Positions 25,724-34,607 of a stretch of 64,000 bases of DNA are shown one piece after another. Position 1 is the stretch's first letter, and every line of letters begins with the position of its first letter. The notes beneath the pieces were generated by a model. It ran no database searches. It was not told the DNA's origin and was given only the letters and a program-made list of their open reading frames with translations. This stretch comes from Bradyrhizobium nitroreducens (GTDB lineage: Bacteria; Pseudomonadota; Alphaproteobacteria; Rhizobiales; Xanthobacteraceae): contig NZ_LFJC01000003.1 in the NCBI RefSeq assembly GCF_002776695.1, forward strand, positions 295,682-359,681, in the 5' to 3' direction. Both the position numbers and the translations under genes were made by a program.

Positions 25724-28390
25724 ATGCGCGTTGTCGCCGCCGTTCTGTTGCTCGTGTCCGCGCTCCACGCAGGACTATGGGGAGTCTTGCGCGACAAGGA
25801 GCCCGCGCCCGACTTCAAGGGTCTGCTGCCCAGCGTCTCCTACGCGCCGTTCGAAGGCTCGGCCCACCCCGACATCGACAACATTCCGTCCGTCGAGAAA
25901 ATCCGCGCCGACCTGAAGACGCTGTCGACGATGACGCGGGCGATCCGCCTCTATTCGTCGACGGGCGGCGTGGAACTGGTGCCGCCGATCGCCGCCGAAT
26001 TCGGCATCAAGGTCACGGTCGGCGCCTGGATCGACAAGGACAAGGATCGCAACGAGCGCGAAATCAAGGCCGCCATCGAGCTCGCCCGCAAGAACAGCAA
26101 CGTCGTCGGCGTCGTGGTCGGCAACGAGGTGATCTACCGCGGCGAGCAGAAGGTCGAAGACCTCATCGACATGATCAAGAAGGTGAAGGGCTCGGTCCGC
26201 GTGCCGGTCACCACCGGCGAGATCTGGAACATCTGGCGCGACAATCCCGACCTCGGCTCCAGCGTCGATTTCATCGCCGCCCACGTGCTGCCTTATTGGG
26301 AAAACTTCCGCTCCGACCAGGCCGTCGACCAGGCGGTCGACCGCTACAACCTCTTGCGCAACCTGTTCCCCGGCAAGCGCATCGTGATCGCCGAGTTCGG
26401 CTGGCCGAGCCAAGGCTACAATCTACGCAACGCCGATCCGGGTCCGTTCCAGCAGGCCCTGATCCTGCGCAACTTCGTCAGCCGCGCCGAAGCCATCGGC
26501 ATGGAATACAACATCGTCGAAGCCATCGATCAGCCCTGGAAGTACTTCGAAGGCGGCGTCGGTCCGTATTGGGGCATCCTCAACGCCAGCCGCGAGCCGA
26601 AATTCGCCTGGACCGGTCCGGTCGAGAACCCCGACTATTGGAAGCTGATGGGCATCGCGCTGCTGGTTGGCGTGCTGCTGTCGCTGCCGATCCTGCGGAT
26701 CGAGAAGGCGACCGCCAAGCAGGCCTTCCTGCTCTCGGCGACCGCAAACGGCGTCGGCGCCTGGGCTGCGACCGTGTTCGCGTTCTGGAACAGCCACTAC
26801 TTCATCTTCGGCTCCGCCTTCGCGCTGACGCTGGGCATGATCCTGCTTGTTCCGCTCGTCCTCATCGCGATGGCCCGCATCGACGAGATCGCGGCCGTCG
26901 CCTTCGGCCGGCCGCCGCAGCGGCTGCTCACCAAGGACAAGCCGGTCGAGAACGTTCCCGAAGGTTACTGCCCGAAGGTCTCGATCCACATCCCCGCCTA
27001 TTTCGAGCCGGTCGACATGCTCAAGCAGACGCTCGATGCGCTGTCGCGGCTGAACTACCCGAACTACGAATGCGTCGTCATCATCAACAACACGCCGGAT
27101 CCCGCGTTCTGGCAGCCGATCCAGGACCATTGCCGCGCGCTCGGTGAACGCTTCAAGTTCATCAACGCCGAGAAGGTGCAGGGCTTCAAGGCCGGAGCGC
27201 TGCGCATCGCGATGGACCGCACCGCGGCCGATGCCGAGATCATCGGCATCCTCGATGCCGACTACGTCGTCGAGCCCGACTGGCTGAAGGACCTCGTGCC
27301 CGCCTTCGCCGATCCGCGCGTTGGCCTCGTGCAGGCGCCGCAGGAGCATCGCGACGGCGATCTGTCGATCATGCACTACATCATGAACGGCGAATATGCC
27401 GGTTTCTTCGACATCGGCATGGTCCAGCGCAACGAGTACAACGCCGTCATCGTGCACGGCACGATGTGCCTGATCCGCCGCGCTGCGATGGACATGGCCG
27501 GCGGCTGGTCGTCCGACACGATCTGCGAGGACTCGGATCTCGGCCTTGCGATCCAGGAGCTCGGCTGGACCACCCACTACACCAACACCCGCTACGGCGC
27601 GGGCCTGTTGCCCGACACCTACGAGGCCTTCAAGAAACAGCGGCATCGCTGGGCCTATGGCGGCCTGCAGATCGTCAAGAAGCACTGGCGCCGCTTCCTG
27701 CCCGGCGCGAGCCGGCTGACCTCCGACCAGAAGCGCGAATACGGCCTCGGCTGGCTGAACTGGCTGGGCGCCGAAAGCCTCGGCGTCGTCGTGGCGCTGC
27801 TCAACCTCGTCTGGGTGCCGATCGTGGCGTTTGCCGACATCGCCATCCCCGACAAGATCCTGACGCTGCCGATCATCGGCGCCTTCGTCGTCTCGCTGGC
27901 GCACTTCCTGTCGATGTACCGCGCCCGCGTCGCCATCAAGCCCGGCCAGATGCTGGGCGCCATGATCGCGGCGATGAGCGTGCAATGGACGGTGTCGCGC
28001 GCGGTGGCGCAGGGCCTGATCACCGAGCACATCGCCTTCGCCCGCACCTCCAAGGGCGGCCTCAGCCGCATGTCGATCGAGTTCCAGGCGTTCTGGGAGG
28101 CCGTGATCGGCACCCTGCTGATCGTCGGCGCCGGCGTGCTGATCGTGACCAACAGCTTCCGCCAGATCACCGAGATCTACATCTTCGCCGGCGTCCTGGT
28201 GCTGCAGAGCCTGCCGTTCCTGGCGGCGGTTGCGATCGCCATCCTCGAGCTCAGCCGGATCAACTCGTTCCAGTTCTGGCGCGACAGCGCGATCCGCACC
28301 GCCGAGCTGATCGGCCTGCGCCCGGTCGCGCTGCCCCCGGTGGGCGCCCAGCAGGCCGTGCCGACCGAGGTGCGGCGGGAGACGAACTGA
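25724..28390 (+). CDS. ndvB: NdvB beta-1,3-glucan synthase (GH17-like plus GT2)
   Basis: 888 residues. Residues 1-20 are a membrane anchor; about 35-300 form a GH17-like domain with GNEV (Glu135) and AEFGWPSQG (Glu224); then membrane helices at about 308-390; a GT2 glycosyltransferase at about 420-660 with DADY near 511, CEDSDLG and KKQRHRW near 638; and four to six C-terminal helices. It polymerises glucose from UDP-glucose across the inner membrane, while the periplasmic GH17 part probably acts as transglycosylase for chain transfer or cyclisation (inference). The fusion of both activities is the known NdvB layout. ndvD lies 231 bases upstream. Confidence 0.93.
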   Translation: MRVVAAVLLLVSALHAGLWGVLRDKEPAPDFKGLLPSVSYAPFEGSAHPDIDNIPSVEKIRADLKTLSTMTRAIRLYSSTGGVELVPPIAAEFGIKVTVGAWIDKDKDRNEREIKAAIELARKNSNVVGVVVGNEVIYRGEQKVEDLIDMIKKVKGSVRVPVTTGEIWNIWRDNPDLGSSVDFIAAHVLPYWENFRSDQAVDQAVDRYNLLRNLFPGKRIVIAEFGWPSQGYNLRNADPGPFQQALILRNFVSRAEAIGMEYNIVEAIDQPWKYFEGGVGPYWGILNASREPKFAWTGPVENPDYWKLMGIALLVGVLLSLPILRIEKATAKQAFLLSATANGVGAWAATVFAFWNSHYFIFGSAFALTLGMILLVPLVLIAMARIDEIAAVAFGRPPQRLLTKDKPVENVPEGYCPKVSIHIPAYFEPVDMLKQTLDALSRLNYPNYECVVIINNTPDPAFWQPIQDHCRALGERFKFINAEKVQGFKAGALRIAMDRTAADAEIIGILDADYVVEPDWLKDLVPAFADPRVGLVQAPQEHRDGDLSIMHYIMNGEYAGFFDIGMVQRNEYNAVIVHGTMCLIRRAAMDMAGGWSSDTICEDSDLGLAIQELGWTTHYTNTRYGAGLLPDTYEAFKKQRHRWAYGGLQIVKKHWRRFLPGASRLTSDQKREYGLGWLNWLGAESLGVVVALLNLVWVPIVAFADIAIPDKILTLPIIGAFVVSLAHFLSMYRARVAIKPGQMLGAMIAAMSVQWTVSRAVAQGLITEHIAFARTSKGGLSRMSIEFQAFWEAVIGTLLIVGAGVLIVTNSFRQITEIYIFAGVLVLQSLPFLAAVAIAILELSRINSFQFWRDSAIRTAELIGLRPVALPPVGAQQAVPTEVRRETN

Positions 28391-28714
28391 GGGGGCGGAT
28401 GCTCGCGGCGCGGGCGATAGCTCCGCGCCGGCAAACTATCCTTCCAGTTGGGCGTGGATGACGGCCCGCCAATCGGGTTGAAAATCCGGACCTAAGCCGC
28501 GGACAGCGCAAGAAAATCCCCGCCCCTGCCACGACTTTCGGCAGCTATGCCCGCTATTGACCTCAGCGCCCCATCCCCCTACACAGCGGGGCCGAAAGCA
28601 TGATCCGGAAACAGCCGGTTTTCCCCGCGACGCGAGTCTCGCGCAGCGGCAAGACATGCTTCTCGAATGTCCGAACACGATGGCGATCTCTGACGAAGCC
28701 ATCTGCGGCCATGG
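28391..28714. other. Intergenic region between ndvB and tRNA-Lys
   Basis: 324 bases without a convincing gene. Just after ndvB a GC-rich hairpin (GGCGCGG 28407-28413 with CCGCGCC 28423-28429) may end transcription, but no T run follows. The right part carries a decayed repeat (28596-28661). The tRNA promoter should lie near the right edge but I cannot point to clear boxes. Confidence 0.4.
28596..28661. repeat. Decayed interspersed palindromic repeat
   Basis: Bounded by AAGCATG (28596-28602) and CATGCTT (28655-28661). The left half, AAGCATGATCCGGAAA followed by CCGGTTTTCC, matches a repeat I recognise from Rhizobiales intergenic DNA; the right half is degenerate. Confidence 0.45.
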
Positions 28715-28790
28715 GAGCGCGTAGCTCAGCCGGTAGAGCACGTGACTTTTAATCACGGGGTCCTGGGTTCGAGCCCCAGCGCGCTCACCA
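28715..28790 (+). tRNA. tRNA-Lys (anticodon UUU)
   Basis: 76 bases including an encoded CCA end. The acceptor stem GAGCGCG/CGCGCTC is perfect, the D arm GCTC...GAGC, anticodon stem CGTGA/TCACG with loop CTTTTAA (anticodon TTT), and T arm CTGGG-TTCGAGC-CCCAG are all standard. Confidence 0.97.
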
Positions 28791-28875
28791 AGCACTGACA
28801 GTATTTTCGGGGTTTAGCTTCTATCTAGCTCGCGTAGCCCGGGTTACAGTGCCGCAGCTCGAATGATGCTGCAGC

Positions 28876-29394
28876 TCACGCGAACAGCTTGTCGATGTCG
28901 TCCTGGGAAATCGCCACGCCCGGCCGCTTCGGACCCTCCATCAAGTTCGGTGCGCTTGGAACAGCAAGCTCGGCGGCCAGCCGCGCCAGCTCCTCTTTTC
29001 CCCACATCCGGACCAGCCTGTTGATGTGGTCTTCAATGAACTGCAGCGACTTGACGACTCGCGTGATCCGCTGACCTGTGAGGTCCTGAAACGCGCAGGC
29101 CTCGAACACGTTGTTCGTGCTATCGACGATTTCGCCGCATACCGCTGCGACAGTCGGCTCGTCGACGCCCTGCAACTTCGCGACGCTGGCGCCGATCGCC
29201 TCCATGCTTTCGAGGATCGCGTTCCCGGCTGCCTCCGTATTCTCGACGATCGCGTCGAGGGTGTCTGTCATCGTCGCGAAACTGCCTTTGCTGTTGCCTT
29301 GAAGAGCGGCGAATTCCCGCCGCATGCTGCTAATGTGGCCGAACATCTCGACCAAATGCGTTTTCAGCACCCTCTCTTCTTGCGACGTAATCAT
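28876..29394 (-). CDS. cheZ: Protein phosphatase CheZ
   Basis: 172 residues, mostly helical. The CheZ catalytic motif is intact: ACAFQDLTGQRI with Asp104 and Gln108, which insert into the active site of phosphorylated CheY. The C-terminus ISQDDIDKLFA matches the short CheY-binding amphipathic helix, after a linker. It is shorter than the enterobacterial protein (about 214), as usual in alphaproteobacteria. No other chemotaxis gene is in the window. The ATG is preceded by GGGGATT. Confidence 0.88.
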   Translation of the reverse strand: MITSQEERVLKTHLVEMFGHISSMRREFAALQGNSKGSFATMTDTLDAIVENTEAAGNAILESMEAIGASVAKLQGVDEPTVAAVCGEIVDSTNNVFEACAFQDLTGQRITRVVKSLQFIEDHINRLVRMWGKEELARLAAELAVPSAPNLMEGPKRPGVAISQDDIDKLFA

Positions 29395-29644
29395 CAGAAA
29401 TCCCCGATGGTGGCGACCTGCCCTTCGTGTGCCACAGCAATCTGCGGCGGCTTCGAAAGGAAGCTTCGAATGAGTGGACGCATTTTCGCGCGTTCAACTT
29501 TCGTGGACCACCAAAGCAAGCGATCGTTAAATAAGCGGTAAGGCCGCCCCCCGCGCCAGATTCCGATAGAGTCCAGTAGTCGCCCCGAGATGAACTCCCC
29601 GCAGCGTGCGCCTATTGTGCCTTACCTCTCTGGGCATATCGGCG

Positions 29645-29806
29645 ATGGTTTGCGTAGCGAAAGACGGCCCACCCGTTCTGATCTGCTCCAAGTGCAGACG
29701 GCCGATGACTTTCCTGGCCACGCTGCCGGCAATTTTCACCCTGCCCGGAGCGCATGCCTACCAGTGCCGTCCCTGTCTGCGCGTGGACACCATCCCGCTG
29801 GATTGA
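29645..29806 (+). CDS. Small zinc-ribbon-like protein
   Basis: 53 residues from ATG 29645 (or 66 from GTG 29606). It carries CSKC and CRPC pairs 26 residues apart, the layout of a one-zinc ribbon, and ends in VDTIPLD. Similar CxxC small proteins recur in the window (39842, 42125, 53065). Function unknown. Confidence 0.55.
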   Translation: MVCVAKDGPPVLICSKCRRPMTFLATLPAIFTLPGAHAYQCRPCLRVDTIPLD

Positions 29807-29967
29807 GGCTGGACCGACTGCGATCGCGCGCGCGACGGTCGCGGTGACAGTCCACTCAACCGCCGACATTGCCTCTGCTTGGCATCTGCAGCGGTTCCCG
29901 GTGCGCCCAAAAACCCGCTGACATCCAGCCCGAAACGTGTAGGATTCCCCCAAACCGGAGGAACGGG

Positions 29968-30138
29968 ATGTTTGAAATCAACGGTTTCGACACGGCGGGT
30001 ATCGTCAGTCTCAAGCGGCCTTCACTCGCCGCCGCCCTCAAGAAGGCCAGGGAGCTGGTTGAAGACGGGTGTTGGGACGTTCAGGTCGTCGATCCCAACG
30101 GCCGGGTCTACACCTCGTTCGAGGAGCAGGCGGCCTAG
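29968..30138 (+). CDS. Small acidic hypothetical protein
   Basis: 56 residues from ATG 29968, which has a strong ribosome-binding site (GGAGGAA). Sequence MFEINGFDTAGIVSLKRPSL... then ALKKARELVEDGCWDVQVVD and GRVYTSFEEQ, an alpha/beta pattern that could form a tiny domain. No signal peptide. Function unknown. Confidence 0.65.
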   Translation: MFEINGFDTAGIVSLKRPSLAAALKKARELVEDGCWDVQVVDPNGRVYTSFEEQAA

Positions 30139-30158
30139 CCCCGAGCGATCTCCCGCCG

Positions 30159-30380
30159 TTATCCGCCTCGGCCGACATTCGACGAGGCATTGTTCAGCCA
30201 GCGCTGCGTTGCTTCGTCGCTCCAGCCGGGAACTGCAAAGCGCACGGTTGGGCTTGCGGTCGCGTGCGGCCGGTCGACCGCGTCATGGCGCGTACGGGGG
30301 CGATGCGCTGTTGCTGCCTCTCCCGCACTGCAGGGGACGAGCGACAGGCCCACGAGACCTGCGCAAAGAAGGGCACGCAT
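30159..30380 (-). CDS. Small secreted hypothetical protein
   Basis: 73 residues from ATG 30380: signal peptide of about 24 residues (MRALLCAGLVGLSLVPCSAGEA) then a short basic region and a C-terminal motif VPGWSDEATQRWLNNAS. The motif looks conserved in character and supports a real gene. Function unknown. Confidence 0.55.
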   Translation of the reverse strand: MRALLCAGLVGLSLVPCSAGEAATAHRPRTRHDAVDRPHATASPTVRFAVPGWSDEATQRWLNNASSNVGRGG

Positions 30381-30587
30381 CGCGTCAGCTCCTATCGAGC
30401 AATCCTCGCCATTATCTGATGCCCCGATCGGCCCACCGCAATTGATCCCCGCTTCACAAGCAGGCGAGACAAGTGCGCTCTTGCGGTGACCCCAGCCTGC
30501 CAAAGCCGTCCCGCCGTTCCATTGCCAGTCCGCTGATTTGGGCGCAGGCTCTCTGTAGGCGCTTCAGACGCCGCACGGGAGAGAGAC

Positions 30588-30830
30588 ATGAAGGAACCGG
30601 GCCTGGACGGCCGTCACCGCGACAGGGACGGCGAGATCAGCAGGAAGCACGGCAACACGCTCGTCGGCACCTTGCGTAAGATCTATGGAAAGAGCTTTGC
30701 GGCCGGGTATCCCGATGCGACGCAGCTCAGCGAAGTGCTGGCCCAGTTGAACGAGACGTCGCTGAGCCAGTTGCGTCGCGATCATGACACCGGGCACTTG
30801 GGGCACAAGATCGATCACGCCTTGAAGTGA
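30588..30830 (+). CDS. Small hypothetical protein
   Basis: 80 residues, start supported by GGGAGAGAG just upstream. MKEPGLDGRHRDRDGEISRKHGNTLVGTLRKIYG, then a helix (ATQLSEVLAQLNETSLSQLRRDH). The DGEISRKHGNTLVGTLR segment resembles phage or DUF3606-type small basic proteins, but I cannot name a family with confidence. Confidence 0.65.
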   Translation: MKEPGLDGRHRDRDGEISRKHGNTLVGTLRKIYGKSFAAGYPDATQLSEVLAQLNETSLSQLRRDHDTGHLGHKIDHALK

Positions 30831-30891
30831 TGTTCTGCGCGAAATCCGGCGCGCCCCAGCAGCGTGCGCAGCACGCGCTGAACGCGACAAC

Positions 30892-30925
30892 GCCCGAACC
30901 AGCCCGCTCGCGGAGCGGTCCGGGC
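30892..30925. terminator. Large hairpin between converging genes
   Basis: Nested stem: GCCCGAACC (30892-30900) with GGTCCGGGC (30917-30925) and an inner CCGCTC/GAGCGG. No T run on either side, so termination is plausible from position but not certain. Confidence 0.35.
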
Positions 30926-30954
30926 GCCTTCCTGCGCCGCAATGACGGCCGAGG

Positions 30955-33900
30955 TCAGAACGTCAGCCGCACCCGTGCCGCGCCGGTATAGGCCTGGCTG
31001 TTGGCGGCGAACTCGCCGTCGAAGGTCGTCGTCAGCGTCAGGCTCGGCGTGAACCATGTGGTGAGGCCGAGCGAGACGGCCGCAGCGTCAGGCTTGGACT
31101 TGGCGCCCGTGGTGGTGAAGTCCGAGCCGGGAATGCCGGTCAGGAAGGCCGTGGTCTGGGCCGCTTGCGCGTAATAATGCGCCCAGCCGGCCCGGGCAAA
31201 ACCCTGCATGGCCAGCCCGCCGAATTCCGTGGTGCCGCGGGTGTCGAGGCCGAGGGTCGAGCGCGTGGTCGTCCCGGTCTGGCCCTGTACCGTGAGGCCG
31301 CCGACCGCGGCGCCGCCGGCCAAGGCATCCTGCTCACTGAAGCCCGGCGTGCGCATGCTGTGCGCGTCGAAGGCGGCATAGGGCGAGAAGGCGACGCGGG
31401 CGAGCCGCGCCACCTCGAAGGCCGCCTCGATGCGTCCGCTCCATACCGTCGGCTGATAGCGGCCGGTCACATCGGTGAGCCCGAGAACGGGGATCGCGCG
31501 ATGCGTCGTCACGTCCATCCAGGAGAAGGCGGCCGCGGCCGTCAGCGTCAGCGCGCCGGTCCGCGTCGTGCCATAGGTGCCGAACTGCGCCACGTTCGCG
31601 GAGGCCGAGCCGAGACCGCCGGCGAGCGAGCTCGACGCCGAGCCGCCGGCCGCAGCAATGCCGATCATCGTCGCGGGACTGAAGCGGATGTCGACACCGC
31701 TGACGAATTGCATGGCGCGCGTCGAAGAGCGGGCCGAGCCGACATCGGCATCGCCGCTCGTCGTCCGGTACGAGGTGACCGGACCGCCCCAAACGCTGTA
31801 GGTCGGCCCATAGCCACGCACGCCCGGCGTTGCACCGGTCGCCTTGTCGATGGCCCCGACGCCAGCCGGACGCGACATCGAAGCATAGGCGAGCGCCGGA
31901 CTGGCGGAGGGATCGCGCCCCTCACCGTGAATGTCCGTCATTGCGCCGAGGAACTGGCCCCCGACCTGAACACCCATCCGCTGAACGGAGGAATGGACTT
32001 CGCCCGTGAGCTGGTTGAGCTCGGAGTCCAGCATGTCGTCGGTCGAATTGTAGAGCGCGAACAGCGGATTCATGTTGGCACCGGCGGCGGCTGCGTTGTC
32101 GATCGCCACGGCCACCTTGTCCCTGTCGGTCCTTGCCACCGAGTTGGTTGGCGTCGGCGTGGTGACTTCCGTCGTCACCGTCGTCGTGCCCCCCGATGTC
32201 GTCGTGGTCGAGGTCGGCGTCACCGCCTTGGTCGGATTTTCCGAGAGCGTGGCGAGCCGGCCCGGCGTCAGCGTCATCTGCACTTGCGAGCCCGTATAGG
32301 TCACGGAGGTCACGAGCCCGGCGCCGACCAGCGAGCGATCGAAGCTGCCGAAGGTGCCGTTGACGCCGCCGGTCGCCGAAAGCAGCGTATAGGGCGTGCT
32401 GAACGTATAGGTGCCGCCGAGCGTCTGAGCCTTCAGCGTACCATCGAGCGCAGCCGTGCCGGTGACCCTGACGAGATCGGACGTCGCTCCGTGAACGCTG
32501 GCGAAATAGGTCCCGGTCGCGCCGAAGGTGAGATCGCCATTGACGGTCAGCGTCTGCGGCGTGCCGAGACCCAGCCTGCCGTTGACGATCGTCGTGCCGA
32601 CCTGGCCGGAACCACCGAAGATGCCGCCCTGCTCCACCGTGACCTGCGAGACGATCGAGCCCGTGACGGCAAGCGCACCGCCCTGGACCGTCGTCGCACC
32701 GGTGTAGGTGCTGTTGCCCGAAAGGGTCAGCGTGCCGGCGCCGGTCTTGGTGAGACCGCCCGGACCGAAGATGTCGTTGCCGAAGGTCGAGCTGTAGCCT
32801 CGCGTATCGAGCGTCGCGGTGGTGACGAAGGCGCCGTAGCCCTTGACGGCCGCGCCCGCGTTGACGAGGCCCCAGCCATAGGTCGCGTCCGGCGTGATGC
32901 TGCCTGCGGTGCGAGTGCCGAGCGCCGTCGCCGTCGTCAGAAGCGTCTGCTGCAGGTCGTAATTGGTGAACCAGGAGAAGGCCTGCTTGACGAGCGCGGC
33001 AACACCGGCAACCGTCGGCGCGGCGTAGGACGTGCCGGAGCCCGAGGAGTAGTTCGCGCCATTGGCGCCGGCGAGCGTGCTCCCCGCGAGATTGCCGGTG
33101 CCGACAGTCGTTGCGCCGGTGAGATCGCCCGGAGCGACCAGACACCAGGCCGCCGCCGATCCGCAGGCGTTGCTGTACCACGTCGTCACATTGTTCGCAT
33201 CGACGGCGCCGACGGCGAGCCAGCCGTTCTGGATGCCGCTGACGACCTTGGGCATGCCGGCGAGAATATCCGGCGACGGCTGCTTTTCGTTGCCGGTGGC
33301 GAAGATGAGAAGCGCACCGTTGGCCACTGCGGTTTGCGCGGCGGCGGCGAATTTCGGAAGCTCGGCCACGGCGGCCGCGGGCGTATAGTCGTCGACGTTG
33401 CACTTCGCGCCGCCGTTTTGCGCCGAGTTCGTGCCCGTCGCGCAATTGTTGTTGCCGAGACTGAGATTGATGATCTTGACGCCCTCATCGACGAGGCCGG
33501 TCACGGCCACGCTGAGCTGCTCGTCGAAAGCGCCGGGAGGGCTGCCATTCGTGTTGATGGCCGCGACGTAGAGGCTCGCGTCAAAGGCCGAGCCATGCAT
33601 GCCGGAACCGTTGCGCGCGCCGGCGATCAGGCTGGAGACGATGCTGCCGTGGCTGCCGGTCGTGTCGGAATCACTGTTCTGGCCGGCAGGCATCACCGTA
33701 TACGCGCTCGGGTCGGTCGCGCTTGCATCGAATGCGGTGGTGAAGCGCACGCCGCCGGCGAACTTGCCCGCCGTCGAGAACTCGAAATTCCTGAGATCGA
33801 TGCCGGAATCGACAACACCGACCGTCACGCCCTTGCCGGTGAAGCCGGCCGCATAGGCCGCAGATGCGTTGATCTGGTTGAGAGCACCGGAGGCGAAATA

Positions 33901-34035
33901 TTCCGGCGTCTGAAACGACGCCGCCGATTGCGCCGCGGCAGGCGACGCCGCCACGGCAGGGAAAAGTGTCAGTGCGGCGGCCGGCAATGTGGTGCGCCAG
34001 CGCGAAGCATCGTGCCGGCCAATCTTCTTCACCAT
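30955..34035 (-). CDS. Autotransporter serine protease (subtilisin-like passenger)
   Basis: 1026 residues. Signal peptide 1-36 (ending AAAQS). Subtilase domain about 60-410 with the full triad: Asp76 in GVVDSGID, His129 in SHGSIV, Ser336 in GTSYAAP. One autotransporter-associated repeat near 430-460 (LTKTGAGTLTLSGNSTYTGATTVQGG, named here by its position) and a beta-helix stretch follow. The C-terminal 280 residues are the outer-membrane beta-barrel, ending in Phe (RVRLTF) as barrel proteins do. It should secrete a protease to the cell surface by the type V route. It is the largest clearly accessory-like gene here; the 572-base upstream gap is unusual for the window. Confidence 0.93.
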   Translation of the reverse strand: MVKKIGRHDASRWRTTLPAAALTLFPAVAASPAAAQSAASFQTPEYFASGALNQINASAAYAAGFTGKGVTVGVVDSGIDLRNFEFSTAGKFAGGVRFTTAFDASATDPSAYTVMPAGQNSDSDTTGSHGSIVSSLIAGARNGSGMHGSAFDASLYVAAINTNGSPPGAFDEQLSVAVTGLVDEGVKIINLSLGNNNCATGTNSAQNGGAKCNVDDYTPAAAVAELPKFAAAAQTAVANGALLIFATGNEKQPSPDILAGMPKVVSGIQNGWLAVGAVDANNVTTWYSNACGSAAAWCLVAPGDLTGATTVGTGNLAGSTLAGANGANYSSGSGTSYAAPTVAGVAALVKQAFSWFTNYDLQQTLLTTATALGTRTAGSITPDATYGWGLVNAGAAVKGYGAFVTTATLDTRGYSSTFGNDIFGPGGLTKTGAGTLTLSGNSTYTGATTVQGGALAVTGSIVSQVTVEQGGIFGGSGQVGTTIVNGRLGLGTPQTLTVNGDLTFGATGTYFASVHGATSDLVRVTGTAALDGTLKAQTLGGTYTFSTPYTLLSATGGVNGTFGSFDRSLVGAGLVTSVTYTGSQVQMTLTPGRLATLSENPTKAVTPTSTTTTSGGTTTVTTEVTTPTPTNSVARTDRDKVAVAIDNAAAAGANMNPLFALYNSTDDMLDSELNQLTGEVHSSVQRMGVQVGGQFLGAMTDIHGEGRDPSASPALAYASMSRPAGVGAIDKATGATPGVRGYGPTYSVWGGPVTSYRTTSGDADVGSARSSTRAMQFVSGVDIRFSPATMIGIAAAGGSASSSLAGGLGSASANVAQFGTYGTTRTGALTLTAAAAFSWMDVTTHRAIPVLGLTDVTGRYQPTVWSGRIEAAFEVARLARVAFSPYAAFDAHSMRTPGFSEQDALAGGAAVGGLTVQGQTGTTTRSTLGLDTRGTTEFGGLAMQGFARAGWAHYYAQAAQTTAFLTGIPGSDFTTTGAKSKPDAAAVSLGLTTWFTPSLTLTTTFDGEFAANSQAYTGAARVRLTF

Positions 34036-34109
34036 CGAAAGTCATTCCTGGTTTTGCAGAGCGTTGTTCAGCGTTCCATCACTGCGTGATCGAAAACGTC
34101 CCGGTGTTA

Positions 34110-34142
34110 CCAGGCAGGAGTGGGGGGACCTCTCCTGCCTGG
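34110..34142 (-). promoter_or_regulatory. Perfect hairpin upstream of the autotransporter gene
   Basis: CCAGGCAGGAG (34110-34120) and CTCCTGCCTGG (34132-34142) form an 11-bp perfect stem with an 11-base loop, 75 bases upstream of the autotransporter ATG. There is no T run, so it is not a normal terminator; it may be a leader structure or operator. Confidence 0.4.
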
Positions 34143-34569
34143 CAACTGGCAATAGATGGCGCCCGTCGCAGCGCATGGATGCGCGTGCAACGTGCTAAAC
34201 GCGAAGGGCCCGTACAGGCAGAACCATGCTGTGGATCGTGTCCGATCGCGGCTACGGCTCCGGAGACCGAGCAAGCCCTCCGTCAGTTCCCATACGCCAT
34301 TCTCATTTCGCGCAACACAGCGACATCGTCGGCAACGATCAATGCGGATTGATGTTCAAGGAGACGTCGTGCGCCGTGCGCTGGACCCGCAGGGAGCACA
34401 CGAGGTCGATCGGCGATCAGGCGGAATGATCAATTGCGATCGCAGGGTGCGATCGAGCATTTCGTCACCGACGAAGATGCCGTTTGCGCATGCATGAAGC
34501 AGAACGAACGTGAATGCCCGGGACAAGCCTTGGCATGACGACATCCGATAAAAGCACAAATACGATAAC

Positions 34570-34594
34570 CCTGCCTCATCGATCGAGAGGCAGG
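34570..34594 (-). terminator. Probable terminator of the coiled-coil gene
   Basis: An 8-bp stem CCTGCCTC / GAGGCAGG with a 9-base loop lies 14 bases beyond the stop of the minus-strand gene at 34608. Only a weak T-rich tail follows (GTTATCGTATTT on the minus strand). Confidence 0.5.
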
Positions 34595-34607
34595 CGGGCC
34601 CGGCGCC

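Larger units (their letters stand above)
34036..34607. other. Long intergenic region upstream of the autotransporter
   Basis: 572 bases without a convincing gene: the short frames here lack ribosome-binding sites and normal codon use. It contains a perfect 11-bp-stem hairpin (34110-34142) near the autotransporter start and a terminator-like hairpin (34570-34594) beyond the coiled-coil gene. The rest shows no feature I can support. Confidence 0.5.

Noticed and set aside
34226..34429. A 67-codon open frame in the long gap upstream of the autotransporter
   Set aside because: No ribosome-binding site, poor codon use compared with neighbours, no recognisable motif.
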